Origin: Citrobacter freundii
GTDB lineage: Bacteria > Pseudomonadota > Gammaproteobacteria > Enterobacterales > Enterobacteriaceae
DNA length: 64,000 bases
Direction of reading: 5' to 3'
NCBI RefSeq assembly: GCF_011077955.1
Contig: NZ_JAALBX010000002.1
Location: forward strand, 310,001-374,000
Positions within the stretch are counted from its first letter, which is position 1; each line of letters starts with the position of its first letter. Shown here piece by piece: positions 43,775 through 52,500 of the stretch. Below the pieces are notes generated by a model. It ran no database searches. It was given only the letters and a program-made list of their open reading frames with translations, and had not been told where the DNA came from. The translations under genes were made by a program, and so were the position numbers.

Positions 43775-43962
43775 GGAACTCGTCTCCTTATTTCATTACT
43801 GAAATTTGACTCGTTATGACGTCAAAACCCTTCTAACTATAGAACAATGCCGTCGCGTTGCTTTTGGCGCTGGCTTTTGTCTCCTGAGGTTGGGCTGCAT
43901 GATTCGTTCATATCCGTTATCATAGCGTCACGAATCTGAATGTTTGATGTTAATTGCCGCTG

Positions 43963-44193
43963 ATGAAACCTTTACGCCAACAAAATCGTCCTGTTATTTC
44001 TTACACGCCGCGAATTGAGCCTGCGCCGCCGGAACACGCGGTACGCATAGAAGGATTCAAAGACGTATGGATGCTGCGGGGTAAATATGTGGCCTTCGTG
44101 CTGGTGAAGGACGGCTTTATGCGTTCTCCCGCTTTCACGGTTCCGGAATCGGCGCAGCGCTGGGCGTCACAAATCAGACAGGATTTGATTTAG
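43963..44193 (+). CDS. cedA: Cell division activator CedA
   Basis: A 76-residue protein matching E. coli CedA (MKPLRQQNRPVISYTPR, EPAPPEHAVRIEGF, DVWMLRGKYVAFVL, RSPAFTVPESAQRWA-QIRQ). CedA counters the division block after chromosome over-replication and has been found to bind RNA polymerase. ATG 43963 matches the family start. A TTG three codons upstream is in frame but unlikely. Monocistronic, convergent with tcyP through a shared terminator. Confidence 0.93.
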   Translation: MKPLRQQNRPVISYTPRIEPAPPEHAVRIEGFKDVWMLRGKYVAFVLVKDGFMRSPAFTVPESAQRWASQIRQDLI

Positions 44194-44213
44194 CTTTTCG
44201 CTATTTCAGAAAT

Positions 44214-44246
44214 AAAAAAAACCGCATTTTTCAATGCGGTTTTTTA
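44214..44246. terminator. Bidirectional terminator between cedA and tcyP
   Basis: AAAAAAACCGCATT / AATGCGGTTTTTT: a long symmetric stem with A and T tracts at both sides, serving both convergent genes. Confidence 0.92.
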
Positions 44247-44260
44247 TTGGCTTGCGTTAA

Positions 44261-45652
44261 TTACCGGTGGGCGAGTTCAGTTTCTTCGTCACTGTTAAGA
44301 ATCGCTTTATCGGTCTGCTTCAGCCACTGGCTGGTGAGCGTACCAGCAGTCATTGAGCCACTGACGTTCAGCGCGGTACGGCCCATATCGATTAACGGCT
44401 CAACCGAAATCAGCAGTGCCACCAGCGTAACCGGTAATCCCATAGCCGGGAGCACGATAAGCGCGGCGAAGGTCGCACCGCCGCCTACGCCTGCCACGCC
44501 TGCGGAGCTTACGGTAACAATCCCGACGAGTGTTGCAATCCACAGCGGGTCCAGCGGGTTAATGCCAACCGTTGGCGCTACCATCACTGCCAGCATCGCC
44601 GGGTAGAGACCCGCACAACCGTTCTGACCAATCGTCGCGCCAAAGGAGGCGGCAAAGCTTGCGATGGATTCCGGCACGCCCAGACGACGGGTCTGCGCTT
44701 CCACATTCAATGGGATAGAGGCGGCGCTGGAACGACTGGTGAAGGCAAATGTCAGGACCGGCCACACTTTGCGGAAGTATTTAAGCGGGCTTACGCCGTT
44801 AATGGTCAGCAGCAGGCCATGCACCACAAACATCAACCCGAGACCGATATAAGAGGCCAGCACGAAACTGCCTAACTTGACGATGTCTTGCAGGTTGGAG
44901 CTGGCAACCACTTTGGTCATCAGCGCCATCACGCCGTATGGGGTTAACTGCATCACCAGACGCACCAGCTTCATAACCCAGCTTTGCAGGGTATCGATAG
45001 CTACCAGCACGCGTTCGCCTTTCGGCGCATCGTCTTTGAGCAGTTTTAATGCCGCTACACCGAGGAAGGCGGCGAAAATCACGACGCTAATAATCGACGT
45101 GGGGTTCGCGCCCGTTAGATCGGCAAACGGGTTTTTAGGAATAAACGACAGCAGCAGTTGCGGAACGGTCAGGTCGGCGACTTTACCGGCGTAAGTGGTT
45201 TCAATGGCGCTAAGACGAGCGGTTTCAGCGCTGCCTTGCACCAGGCCTTCTGCCGTCAGACCAAACAAGTTCGTGACCAGCACCCCCACCAAAGCGGCGA
45301 TAAGGGTGGTAAAGAGCAGCGTGCCAATGGTCAGTAAGCTAATTTTGCCCAACTGAGAAGCGTTATGCAGACGGGCGACCGCGCTCAGAATGGAAGCGAA
45401 CACCAGCGGCATAACAATCATCTGCAACAGTTGCACATAGCCGTTACCCACTACGTTGAACCACTGGATGGAGGCTTTCAGCGTAGGGTGGTCAGCGCCA
45501 TAAATAGCATGCAGCACACTGCCGAAGACCACGCCGATAACAAGGCCCACCAGTACTTTTTTTGCCAGACTCCACTGCCGATGGCGGGTTTGCGCCAATA
45601 GCAGCAGTAGGATAACGAACACGACGATGTTCGCTATTAATGGAAGGTTCAT
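44261..45652 (-). CDS. tcyP: L-cystine/sodium symporter TcyP (YdjN)
   Basis: A 463-residue dicarboxylate/amino acid:cation symporter, the same length as E. coli YdjN, which imports L-cystine. Hydrophobic segments run throughout. The serine-rich motif [12 protein letters not shown] (about residue 312) and [19 protein letters not shown] (about 340) are hallmarks of the family, and [11 protein letters not shown] marks the last core helix. ATG 45652 ([12 protein letters not shown]) is the family start; 31 upstream codons are unsupported. CysB regulation is known in E. coli, but I see no clear site. Confidence 0.95.
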   Translation of the reverse strand: MNLPLIANIVVFVILLLLLAQTRHRQWSLAKKVLVGLVIGVVFGSVLHAIYGADHPTLKASIQWFNVVGNGYVQLLQMIVMPLVFASILSAVARLHNASQLGKISLLTIGTLLFTTLIAALVGVLVTNLFGLTAEGLVQGSAETARLSAIETTYAGKVADLTVPQLLLSFIPKNPFADLTGANPTSIISVVIFAAFLGVAALKLLKDDAPKGERVLVAIDTLQSWVMKLVRLVMQLTPYGVMALMTKVVASSNLQDIVKLGSFVLASYIGLGLMFVVHGLLLTINGVSPLKYFRKVWPVLTFAFTSRSSAASIPLNVEAQTRRLGVPESIASFAASFGATIGQNGCAGLYPAMLAVMVAPTVGINPLDPLWIATLVGIVTVSSAGVAGVGGGATFAALIVLPAMGLPVTLVALLISVEPLIDMGRTALNVSGSMTAGTLTSQWLKQTDKAILNSDEETELAHR

Positions 45653-45783
45653 CCCAGTTCTCCTGTTTTCATGTTGACAGGCTCGATTTGGCCCATCTTT
45701 ATGGCGCCAAGGGTAACAGAAGACGACACTGGGTCTTATATTCAAATGGAATGGTTTATATCAAAACGCTTTATATCGCGCTT

Positions 45784-46374
45784 TTACCGCTCCGACTGGT
45801 TATGAATAAAACGATCAAACTGATGCTGAAGTGAATTAATCATCTGCGACGACCAGCGCACGGCACTGTTTTCGGGAAGGCTTTGCGGCATCCATACCGC
45901 ATACACAAAAAAAGCCATGCAGAGCACGCGCTCCAGTTGATTGCCTTTTTGCGGCACAAGAATGGGCAGGCGAAAGCGCCAGCGGCAGGGCCAAAGCAGA
46001 GGCACGCCCGCGGGCGTGAGCATATCGGCAAGAATATGGCTCAGATAACCCAGCACCATACCCTGAATCGCATCCGCCGGAATAATCCAGCTGTCGGGCA
46101 CCTTGAGGTAAAAGAAAGTCAGGGCGATAAATACCGCCAACAGGCTATGGGTAAAGCCGCGATGCCCAAATGCTCTGGCGACCGGTTTAGAAATCCATTT
46201 CAGACGTTGGCCTAAAAGCGATTTGGGATGATCGATGTCGGGCAACAGACAAGTGAGTATGGCCGAGGGAACTATGTGCCACCAATCCCCCTGCGCCAGC
46301 ACAGGAGTGAGCTCGGCATTTTTAGCAAATACCGCGCACGCGATGGAAAAAAAAAGGTGGCCTTCCGCCGTCAT
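45784..46374 (-). CDS. ydjM: LexA-regulated inner-membrane protein YdjM
   Basis: A 196-residue protein of the membrane-bound metal-dependent hydrolase family (DUF457/YdjM), nearly identical to E. coli YdjM in the conserved part: MTAEGHLFFSIACAVFAKN, CLLPDIDHPKS (DxDHP metal site, about residue 47), FGHRGFTHSLLA (H-x3-FTHS, about 74) and LADMLTPAGVPLLWP (about 115). About four to five TMs. Its enzymatic role is unproven. Two overlapping LexA boxes lie upstream, as in E. coli. Confidence 0.94.
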   Translation of the reverse strand: MTAEGHLFFSIACAVFAKNAELTPVLAQGDWWHIVPSAILTCLLPDIDHPKSLLGQRLKWISKPVARAFGHRGFTHSLLAVFIALTFFYLKVPDSWIIPADAIQGMVLGYLSHILADMLTPAGVPLLWPCRWRFRLPILVPQKGNQLERVLCMAFFVYAVWMPQSLPENSAVRWSSQMINSLQHQFDRFIHNQSER

Positions 46375-46395
46375 GTTAAAACCCAGAAAAGTGCT

Positions 46396-46415
46396 GACTG
46401 TCGATTCATCCAGTA
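46396..46415 (-). promoter_or_regulatory. LexA box 1 of ydjM
   Basis: Read on the minus strand, TACTG-GATGAATCGA-CAGTC is an SOS-type dyad with CTGG and ACAG cores. It is the proximal box, about 22 bases upstream of the ATG. Confidence 0.78.
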
Positions 46416-46433
46416 TAGGGTTTTTGTACAGTA
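46414..46433 (-). promoter_or_regulatory. LexA box 2 of ydjM
   Basis: On the minus strand TACTGTACAAAAACCCTATA: one perfect half-site (TACTGTAC) and a degenerate second half (CCTATA). The second box of E. coli ydjM is degenerate in the same way, so the tandem arrangement is conserved. Confidence 0.7.
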
Positions 46434-46481
46434 TACGGAAGCTGTGACGGTGTAACTCTTTGTCACCGTCCTGTCACGTGC

Positions 46482-47243
46482 TTATCGGGCCAGCCAGCCG
46501 CCATCAACGGCGAGGGTAAATCCATTGACATACGCCGACGCGTCAGAGGCCAAAAAGACCACCGCACCCTGCAAATCTTCAGGTGTGCCCCAGCGCGCGG
46601 CTGGGATGCGGCTTAAGATCTCTTCATTACGGGCGGCATCTTCGCGCAGCTGCTGAGTATTGTTAGTTGCCATGTATCCCGGCGCGATGGCGTTAACATT
46701 AATCTGGTGGGCCGCCCATTCATTCGCGAGCAGCCGGGTAATGCCAACAATGCCGCTTTTCGCGGCGGTATAGGAAGGAACCCGAATACCGCCCTGGAAT
46801 GAGAGCATTGAGGCGATATTAATGATTTTGCCGCCGCCTCCCCTGGCAATAAAATGCCGCGCGACGGCCTGGGATAAAAAGAACACCGACTTGAGATTCA
46901 CGTTCATTACCTCATCCCAGTCTTTTTCTGTGAAATTCAGCGCATCGTCGCGCCGAATGATCCCGGCGTTATTGACCAGAATATCTACTTGACCCATGCG
47001 TTCAACCGCGGTGCTGACAATACCTTCTAACCCATCCTGATGGCTCAAATCAGCCTGAATGGCAGTAAAACGTCGACCGAGCGCGGTGATGTTCTGCGCG
47101 GCAGCGTGAGGGGGTTTTCGGCTGACGCCGACGATATCGCATCCGGCTTCGGCGAGGCCCAGCGCCATACCCAGGCCCAGCCCGGTATCGCATCCCGTCA
47201 CAATGGCAACATTGCCGGTTAGGTTAAAGGCGTCAAGAATCAT
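46482..47243 (-). CDS. kduD: 2-deoxy-D-gluconate 3-dehydrogenase-like SDR (KduD)
   Basis: A 253-residue short-chain dehydrogenase closely matching E. coli KduD: VAIVTGCDTGLGLGMALGLA (Gly-rich NAD site, residues 11-30), LVNNAGIIRRDDAL, the catalytic Ser in NIASMLSFQGG and Tyr-x3-Lys in PSYTAAKSG (about 158-162), and a shared C-terminus VNGFTLAVDGGWLAR. KduD reduces 2,5-diketo-3-deoxygluconate in hexuronate and pectin degradation. ATG 47243 has GAGGA just upstream. A KdgR-type operator sits 80-100 bases upstream. No kduI or other partner is adjacent, so the gene is an orphan inserted between ydjM and hxpB. Confidence 0.88.
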   Translation of the reverse strand: MILDAFNLTGNVAIVTGCDTGLGLGMALGLAEAGCDIVGVSRKPPHAAAQNITALGRRFTAIQADLSHQDGLEGIVSTAVERMGQVDILVNNAGIIRRDDALNFTEKDWDEVMNVNLKSVFFLSQAVARHFIARGGGGKIINIASMLSFQGGIRVPSYTAAKSGIVGITRLLANEWAAHQINVNAIAPGYMATNNTQQLREDAARNEEILSRIPAARWGTPEDLQGAVVFLASDASAYVNGFTLAVDGGWLAR

Positions 47244-47324
47244 AGCGTCCTCGTCATTTATGGAGGTATCAGCATGCGCTGCTTCATGAAGCATAGGCAG
47301 GATAAAAAGATTCGCTAGATGGAT

Positions 47325-47342
47325 GTAAAACAATGTTTCAAA
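47325..47342 (-). promoter_or_regulatory. KdgR-type operator upstream of kduD
   Basis: On the minus strand TTGAAACATTGTTTTAC, flanked by T, matches the KdgR palindrome with TGAAACA and TGTTTTA half-sites around TT. KdgR represses pectin and hexuronate genes and is relieved by 2-keto-3-deoxygluconate, which fits the kduD assignment. Confidence 0.72.
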
Positions 47343-47358
47343 AACATGATGTGCGTAT

Positions 47359-47383
47359 AAAAAAGGCAGCCAGAGCTGCCTTA
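47359..47383 (-). terminator. Terminator after hxpB
   Basis: On the minus strand AAGGCAGC / GCTGCCTT with a four-base loop and a T tract; it insulates hxpB from kduD. Confidence 0.85.
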
Positions 47384-47391
47384 TTCACCGA

Positions 47392-48060
47392 TTAACCCAG
47401 GAGATGGGAGGCGGTCAGTTCGGTAAGCGAGGCAAGTTTGACGTCCGCCAATATCCAGCGAGGATCATCGCGGTTTTCCGTCGCTGGCACCACGATGGAG
47501 CGCATGCGCGCAGCTTTGGTGGCAATCATACCGTTAATGGAATCTTCAAGCGTGACGCAGCACAACGGGTCTATCCCCAGGCGCGCGGCCGCATCCAGAT
47601 AAACCTGCGGGTGCGGCTTACTGTAGGGTAGCTTTTCTGCTGAGGATACGGCGTCAAACTGATCGCGCAGGCCCAGTATAGACAACACACTTTCCAGCAT
47701 ACGCAGCGGAGAGGCCGACGCCAGTCCCACTTTCAGGCCTTGCGCTTTGCATAACGCGACCGCCTCATGCACGCCAGGCAGCGCAGGGCGCTGTTCTTCA
47801 ATCAGGGTAATGGCGCGGGTGATGATGCGAGCGGTCACGTCCGCTTTCGACGGACCATTCCAGGGCTGATGGGAAAACCAAAGATCCACGACCAGGTCAA
47901 TGCGTAAACCCAGCGTATCAGGCAGTTCATGACGGCGGGTAATATCGACGCCGAGCGTTGCCATCACTTCCAGCTCGGCTTTATCCCAAAGCGGTTCTGA
48001 ATCAATCAACAGGCCATCCATATCAAAAATCGCGGCAAGAATCGGACGCGAATCAGCCAT
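47392..48060 (-). CDS. hxpB: HAD-type hexitol/sugar phosphatase HxpB (YniC)
   Basis: A 222-residue HAD-superfamily phosphatase matching E. coli YniC/HxpB, active on 2-deoxyglucose 6-phosphate and several sugar and polyol phosphates. Motif I is FDMDGLLIDSEPLWD (nucleophile Asp at about residue 13), motif II LASASPLRML (about 113), motif III the Lys in PYSKPHPQVYL and motif IV LEDSINGM (about 170). The cap domain lies between residues 20 and 85. Divergent from yniB. Confidence 0.94.
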   Translation of the reverse strand: MADSRPILAAIFDMDGLLIDSEPLWDKAELEVMATLGVDITRRHELPDTLGLRIDLVVDLWFSHQPWNGPSKADVTARIITRAITLIEEQRPALPGVHEAVALCKAQGLKVGLASASPLRMLESVLSILGLRDQFDAVSSAEKLPYSKPHPQVYLDAAARLGIDPLCCVTLEDSINGMIATKAARMRSIVVPATENRDDPRWILADVKLASLTELTASHLLG

Positions 48061-48236
48061 AAGTCGTCACTCCTGTGGTTAACATGTTGTGTAATCAATA
48101 GCCTGAAAATGCGCTTGCCGCTACCGCTTTATGAAAATCGCAGTAAACTTCAGGCGGAAAGCAAAGTGTGCAGGTAGACTTATTTCGACCATGTTGCGTC
48201 GGGAAGCCTGACAAAAGGCAATTTCAAGGGGAACGA

Positions 48237-48773
48237 ATGACGTATCAACAAGCTGGACGCATAGCCATAATTAAACGCCTTGCCGGTTGGATTATTTTTA
48301 TACCGGCGGTAATTTCAACGCTGATATCAGTGCTGAAATTTATGTACGAACACAGTGAGAAACAGCCAGGCATTAACGCTGTTATGCTGGATTTCGCCCA
48401 TATCATGATTGATATGATGCGTTTTAATACGCCATTTTTGAATTTTTTCTGGTACAACTCGCCGCTGCCGGACTTTCGCCATCAGGCCAATATAACCTTC
48501 TGGATTATCTTTATCTTAATTTTTGTCGGACTGGCACTGCAGGCGTCCGGGGCGCGCATGAGCCGCCAGGCGCGCTTTTTGCGCGAAGGGATTGAAGATC
48601 AGTTAATCCTGGAACAGGCGAAAGGAGCGGATGGTCTGTCGAAAGCGCAGCTTGAATCCCGCATCACGGTACCGCGCCATACTATTTTCCTGCAAATCTT
48701 CCCGCTCTATATCCTGCCGGTGATTGTCATCATCGCCGGCTATTTCTTTTTTACGCTGTTAGGCTTTATGTAA
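48237..48773 (+). CDS. yniB: Inner-membrane protein YniB
   Basis: A 178-residue protein matching E. coli YniB (MTYQQAGRIAIIKRLAGWIIFIPA, AVMLDFAHIMIDMM, NTPFLNFFWYNSP, GLALQASGARMSRQARFLREG). Three TM segments at about 14-38, 88-108 and 153-176; the segment from 110 to 150 is cytoplasmic or periplasmic and helical. Function unknown. ATG 48237 is preceded by AAGGGGA, and an upstream in-frame start at 48168 is not needed. Confidence 0.92.
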   Translation: MTYQQAGRIAIIKRLAGWIIFIPAVISTLISVLKFMYEHSEKQPGINAVMLDFAHIMIDMMRFNTPFLNFFWYNSPLPDFRHQANITFWIIFILIFVGLALQASGARMSRQARFLREGIEDQLILEQAKGADGLSKAQLESRITVPRHTIFLQIFPLYILPVIVIIAGYFFFTLLGFM

Positions 48774-48799
48774 AAAGCCGCTCCCTTTCGGGAGCGGCT
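48773..48799 (-). terminator. Terminator between convergent yniB and yniA
   Basis: AGCCGCTCCC / GGGAGCGGCT with a short loop; a TTTTT tract follows on the minus strand. Confidence 0.88.
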
Positions 48800-48803
48800 C
48801 TGT

Positions 48804-49664
48804 TCAGGCCGCTAACAGTCGTTCCAGCGCTTTTTGCGCCGCTACCAAATGCGCGCCGCCAAATAAAATGGCGCGATTCAACAGCGTGTAGAGCTGATAG
48901 AGCGGCTGGCGCGTAAGAAAGTCGGCGGGAAGCGGGGCGACTGACTGGTAGCCGTCGTAGATTTGCGGCGGCTGATCGGGATGGAGCGGCAGCATCGCGA
49001 GATCGCACTCGCGATCGCCCCAGTAGCAGGCGGGGTCAAAAATATAAGGCCCGTCCGGCCCCAGCGCGCAGTTATTAGACCACAAATCGCCATGCAGCAG
49101 AGACGGCTGCGGCTGGTGGGATGCCAGTTGTGCGGCCACCACATCGACGATCAAATCAATATCGCCAAATTCCAGCCCCTTTTCCGCGGCCAGTTCAAGT
49201 TGCCAGCCAATACGCTGTTCGGCAAAAAAAGTCGACCATTTGCGCTGCCAGGCGTTAGGTTGGGGAGTGGTGGAAAGATCGTTATCGAAGTCGAGACCAA
49301 ACTGCGGCTGGTCACTCCATTGATGCAGGCGGGCGAGTTGCTGCCCCAGCAGAAACGCATTATGAGCATCCAACGGGCGCGGTTCGAGATATTCCTGAAG
49401 CACGAAGCTGTAATCGCGATCGCTGCCTACACCCCAAACGGCAGGCACCCGGACAGTACGGCTGCGGGCGAGGAGGGCGAGTTGGTCTGACTCGGCGGTG
49501 AAGATAGGCAACATCTCGCGATCGTCACATTTCACAAACACGTCATGTTCGCCAAAGCGGACCCGCCACGCGGCATGGATTTCCCCGCCGGGTAACTCGG
49601 TGCGCTGTGTGATTTCATGTTCGCCGAATTGTTCCGCTAACAGACGACTGATGGCTTGCCACAT
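48804..49664 (-). CDS. yniA: Fructosamine-kinase-family protein YniA
   Basis: A 286-residue kinase-fold protein of the fructosamine/ketosamine-3-kinase group, matching E. coli YniA. It has the LPGGEIHAAWRV ATP-binding strand region (about 26-38), the VFVKCD lysine (about 45), LLHGDLWSNNCA with the catalytic HGD (about 196) and FDPACYWGDRECDLAM with the metal Asp (about 215). The family repairs sugar- or ribulosamine-modified proteins; the YniA substrate is not settled. ATG 49664 begins MWQAISRLL as in E. coli. Confidence 0.92.
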   Translation of the reverse strand: MWQAISRLLAEQFGEHEITQRTELPGGEIHAAWRVRFGEHDVFVKCDDREMLPIFTAESDQLALLARSRTVRVPAVWGVGSDRDYSFVLQEYLEPRPLDAHNAFLLGQQLARLHQWSDQPQFGLDFDNDLSTTPQPNAWQRKWSTFFAEQRIGWQLELAAEKGLEFGDIDLIVDVVAAQLASHQPQPSLLHGDLWSNNCALGPDGPYIFDPACYWGDRECDLAMLPLHPDQPPQIYDGYQSVAPLPADFLTRQPLYQLYTLLNRAILFGGAHLVAAQKALERLLAA

Positions 49665-49766
49665 AATGTCTCTCCCCACGATGCCTGATATATCATTACC
49701 TTAGCGCTTAACTACGGGTCAAAAACAGGAACTGGCGCACATCCCACGCGATAACCTGTTGTTGAT

Positions 49767-50057
49767 TTAAGAATCATCGGCAAGCCAGGCTTCCCAGGTG
49801 GTGATTTCCACCTCGGGTTTCTGACCGAGAGCCGCTTCGCCTAACCCTTCGGCCAACGCCCGAACGTCCTGTTCATCCTGGGCGGTTATCAGGCCAAAGG
49901 TGTTAATGCCTAACTCATGCACTTTCCCGTCATCGTCACTCATCGTGAGTGTAAAACCGCTACGGGTCAGATTGTTGTTGAGTTCGTTAATGTCAGTCAG
50001 ATTTTCTTCTTGAAAATGAAAAGTGACAACGTAACGCTTGATTTCACCGCTGGCCAT
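49767..50057 (-). CDS. ydiZ: YdiZ, GhoS-like small protein
   Basis: A 96-residue protein matching E. coli YdiZ (MASGEIKRYVVTFHFQEENLTDINELNN, LTMSDDDGKVHELGINTFGLI, VEITTWEAWLADDS). The layout (opening YVVTF strand, a helix, a D-D-GK-HELG-NTFGL strand pair, a C-terminal ITTWE strand) resembles GhoS, the ferredoxin-like endoribonuclease antitoxin of the type V GhoTS system, and I recall YdiZ as a relative of that family. No small hydrophobic GhoT-like toxin ORF is visible beside it. Function uncertain. Confidence 0.85.
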   Translation of the reverse strand: MASGEIKRYVVTFHFQEENLTDINELNNNLTRSGFTLTMSDDDGKVHELGINTFGLITAQDEQDVRALAEGLGEAALGQKPEVEITTWEAWLADDS

Positions 50058-50147
50058 CGTTCACTCCTTAGTCATTCCATAGTATTAATGAAAGATTCAG
50101 CATAGCCGATGCGTTATATAACTGCGCATTTAATGACCAGTCTGCGT

Positions 50148-51077
50148 TTAGCTTTGCAAATACTGATAAATCTTTTCGGTATTTTCATGAGAACACAGCC
50201 GCGTTCCCTGATTGAGCGTCGCCGCGCTGCCCGCCGCCACGCCATAACGCACCATATCCAAAAGCGTTGCGTTTTGGGCGAGTTTGAGTGTCATTGCCCC
50301 TACCATGCTGTCGCCTGCGCCCACAGTACTCTGGCTTTTAACCGGCGGGGGGACTACCTGCACGCAATCTGTTTCATCCACCCCAAGCGCACCCTGCGGA
50401 CCAAGCGACACCACTACGCGTTTAGCTTTGCCGCTGTTAACCAGTTCTTGCGCGGCCCGGCGCACATCGTCAGGTTGATTAAGATCGCGTCCCACCAGCG
50501 CCGCCAGCTCTTTCTGATTGGGTTTAACCAGCTCAATACCGCCGGTTTCCAGCGCGGCGTTCAGCGCCTCGCCAGAGCTATCAATAATGCAGCGCAGGCC
50601 ATGTTCCTGAGCGCGTTTAATCAGGTGGGTAAAATCATCCAGACTGACGCCCGGCGGCAAACTGCCGCTTATAACCAGCAGCGCGCCGGATTCAAGCGCC
50701 AGTACCTTTTCCTGAAGTTGCCGGAACTCTTCTTGTTTGAGATGGGCGCCCGGCATAACAAAGCGGTACTGTTCGCCGCTTGTCTCGACATGGACATGAA
50801 GATTTTGACGCGTCCAGTCATGGGTGACGAGGGCGTCCACCGTGACATTCTCTTCCTGAAGAAGGGCGGTAAGATGCTCACCCGTGGCACCGCCTGCCGG
50901 ATACAGCGCCGTGGCATTGCCGCCTAAATGGGTGATAGCGCGAGCGACGTTAATTCCGCCGCCGCCGGGTTCAAATACGGGCGCAGTGCAACGTAATTTC
51001 CCTTCCGGGTAGATTTGCGGTGTGACCGTCGCGCTGTCTAATGATGGAGCGAGTGTTAAGGTATAAACGGGAATCAT
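50148..51077 (-). CDS. pfkB: 6-phosphofructokinase II
   Basis: A 309-residue ribokinase-family sugar kinase, the same length as E. coli PfkB, phosphorylating fructose 6-phosphate in glycolysis as the minor isoenzyme. The PfkB signatures are present: EPGGGGINVARAITHLGG (residues 37-54) and STVGAGDSMVGAM with the catalytic Asp (about 256); the allosteric/substrate block KPNQKEL lies near 187. ATG 51077 follows GGAGG by four bases. A longer frame to 51116 is not supported. Confidence 0.97.
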   Translation of the reverse strand: MIPVYTLTLAPSLDSATVTPQIYPEGKLRCTAPVFEPGGGGINVARAITHLGGNATALYPAGGATGEHLTALLQEENVTVDALVTHDWTRQNLHVHVETSGEQYRFVMPGAHLKQEEFRQLQEKVLALESGALLVISGSLPPGVSLDDFTHLIKRAQEHGLRCIIDSSGEALNAALETGGIELVKPNQKELAALVGRDLNQPDDVRRAAQELVNSGKAKRVVVSLGPQGALGVDETDCVQVVPPPVKSQSTVGAGDSMVGAMTLKLAQNATLLDMVRYGVAAGSAATLNQGTRLCSHENTEKIYQYLQS

Positions 51078-51371
51078 AGGACCTCCATAATAAACGGGCT
51101 GACCTAAGCGTAGCACTCATAGTAGGGCTAAGCGTCAATTAACACTATGATTTTCAAAATGAATAGCACTTAAGGCTTACGCGTTATGCTTATGAAATAA
51201 AAGCCATTTTAAGATCTCTCTTATACAAAAAATGAAATAAGAATTCATTGCTATGTAATTCGTGGCTTTTTATAATTTGTTACCTTTCCCTCGGACGGCT
51301 TCGTTGATCCAGTGGAGAGTTTCCGGGACCGTGACGGTCTCTTTTTTTGTTGTGCGGACCTTAAAAATTAA

Positions 51372-52130
51372 ATGAAGCTTTTAAAGACAGTACCCGCAGT
51401 AGTTATGCTGGCGGGGAGCGCGTTGATGAGTCAATTTGCAACCGCTGATGATTCCGTTTTTACTGTCATGGATGATCCTTCCAGTGCGAAAAAGCCTTTT
51501 GAAGGCTATCTCAACGGTGGCTATCTGGCGCAGTCTGGCAACAGTTCCAGCTCCTCGCTGACCGCAGATAGCGCACTTACATGGTATGGCAGCACCACGG
51601 CATGGTCATTATGGGGAAATGCCAGCAACAACTCTTCCAACGACGAGCGCTCCTCAGAGAAGTACGCGCTTGGTGGACGTAGCCGCTATAACATGACCGA
51701 CACTGATTATCTGTTTGGACAGGGTAGTTGGCTCACGGACCGTTTTAACGGCTACCATGAGCGTGATGTGGTGACCGCAGGTTACGGTCGTCAGTTTATG
51801 AGTGGACCGGTACATAGCCTGCGTTTTGAATTTGGTCCGGGTGTACGTTATGACGAGTACACTGACGGCACGGAGAAAACCCAGGCGCTGGGCTATGCGT
51901 CAGGGGCGTATGCCTGGCAATTCACCGATACCGCGAAATTCACGCAAGGGGTTTCTGTATTCGGCGCTGACGATACCACCGTTAACTCTGAAACCGCTTT
52001 AAACGTCGCGATTAACGAACACTTTGGACTTAAAGTGGCTTATAACGTCACCTGGAACTCCAATCCGCCGGCAAACGCGCCCGATCACACCGATACCCGC
52101 ACGTCCGTTACGCTGGGCTATAAAATGTGA
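51372..52130 (+). CDS. ydiY: DUF481 outer-membrane protein YdiY
   Basis: A 252-residue exported beta-barrel-type protein with a signal peptide (residues 1 to about 25, ...QFATA|DD). It matches E. coli YdiY over the whole length (DDSVFTVMDDPSSAKKPFEG, SWLTDRFNGYHERDVVTAGYG, FEFGPGVRYDEYTDG, NVAINEHFGLKVAYNVTWN). The DUF481 strands alternate aromatic residues and end in LGYKM. E. coli ydiY is acid-induced; its role is unknown. Ends at a strong terminator. Confidence 0.94.
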   Translation: MKLLKTVPAVVMLAGSALMSQFATADDSVFTVMDDPSSAKKPFEGYLNGGYLAQSGNSSSSSLTADSALTWYGSTTAWSLWGNASNNSSNDERSSEKYALGGRSRYNMTDTDYLFGQGSWLTDRFNGYHERDVVTAGYGRQFMSGPVHSLRFEFGPGVRYDEYTDGTEKTQALGYASGAYAWQFTDTAKFTQGVSVFGADDTTVNSETALNVAINEHFGLKVAYNVTWNSNPPANAPDHTDTRTSVTLGYKM

Positions 52131-52136
52131 TACCGC

Positions 52137-52164
52137 AGGCCGGTTTTTACCGGCCTGTTTTTTA
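52137..52164 (+). terminator. Terminator after ydiY
   Basis: AGGCCGGT / ACCGGCCT with a four-base T loop, followed by GTTTTTTATT. Confidence 0.93.
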
Positions 52165-52500
52165 TTCCCATGTCATTCCTTTTCCCCGACAATCCATGCA
52201 AGCTTAAATAAATCCTGCCTTTTAACGTTTTTTTATTGCCATAAAAGAAGTTAAATACCTCGCTTCGATTAAAGTCAAAGACTTAACCTTAAAAAATAAA
52301 CGTTGCTTAATAGGGGCAACTGTGTGACTAATAGGGCGTCGGTTTGGTTCACAGACTCACTAAAGCGGTTAGTAAAGCAGTTCTCATCTCAAGCGTTATC
52401 CATCGATAATCCTTCAATTTGAGCCTCCTTATCGTTATTAAATTATTCTGTGGCGGAACCATCAACGCCGTAAGGCCCTGTGCAAATTAAGGTATTATCA
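52165..52500 (+). other. Promoter and long 5' leader of the csp gene
   Basis: 336 bases without a gene. Cold-inducible csp genes carry 5' leaders of about 150 bases that refold on cooling, and this gap has room for one. GGTTCACAGACTCACTAAAG near 52336 and repeated AAAGCGGTTAGTAAAGCAGTT at 52363 are candidates for leader elements. I cannot match the E. coli cold-box sequence with confidence. Confidence 0.45.
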
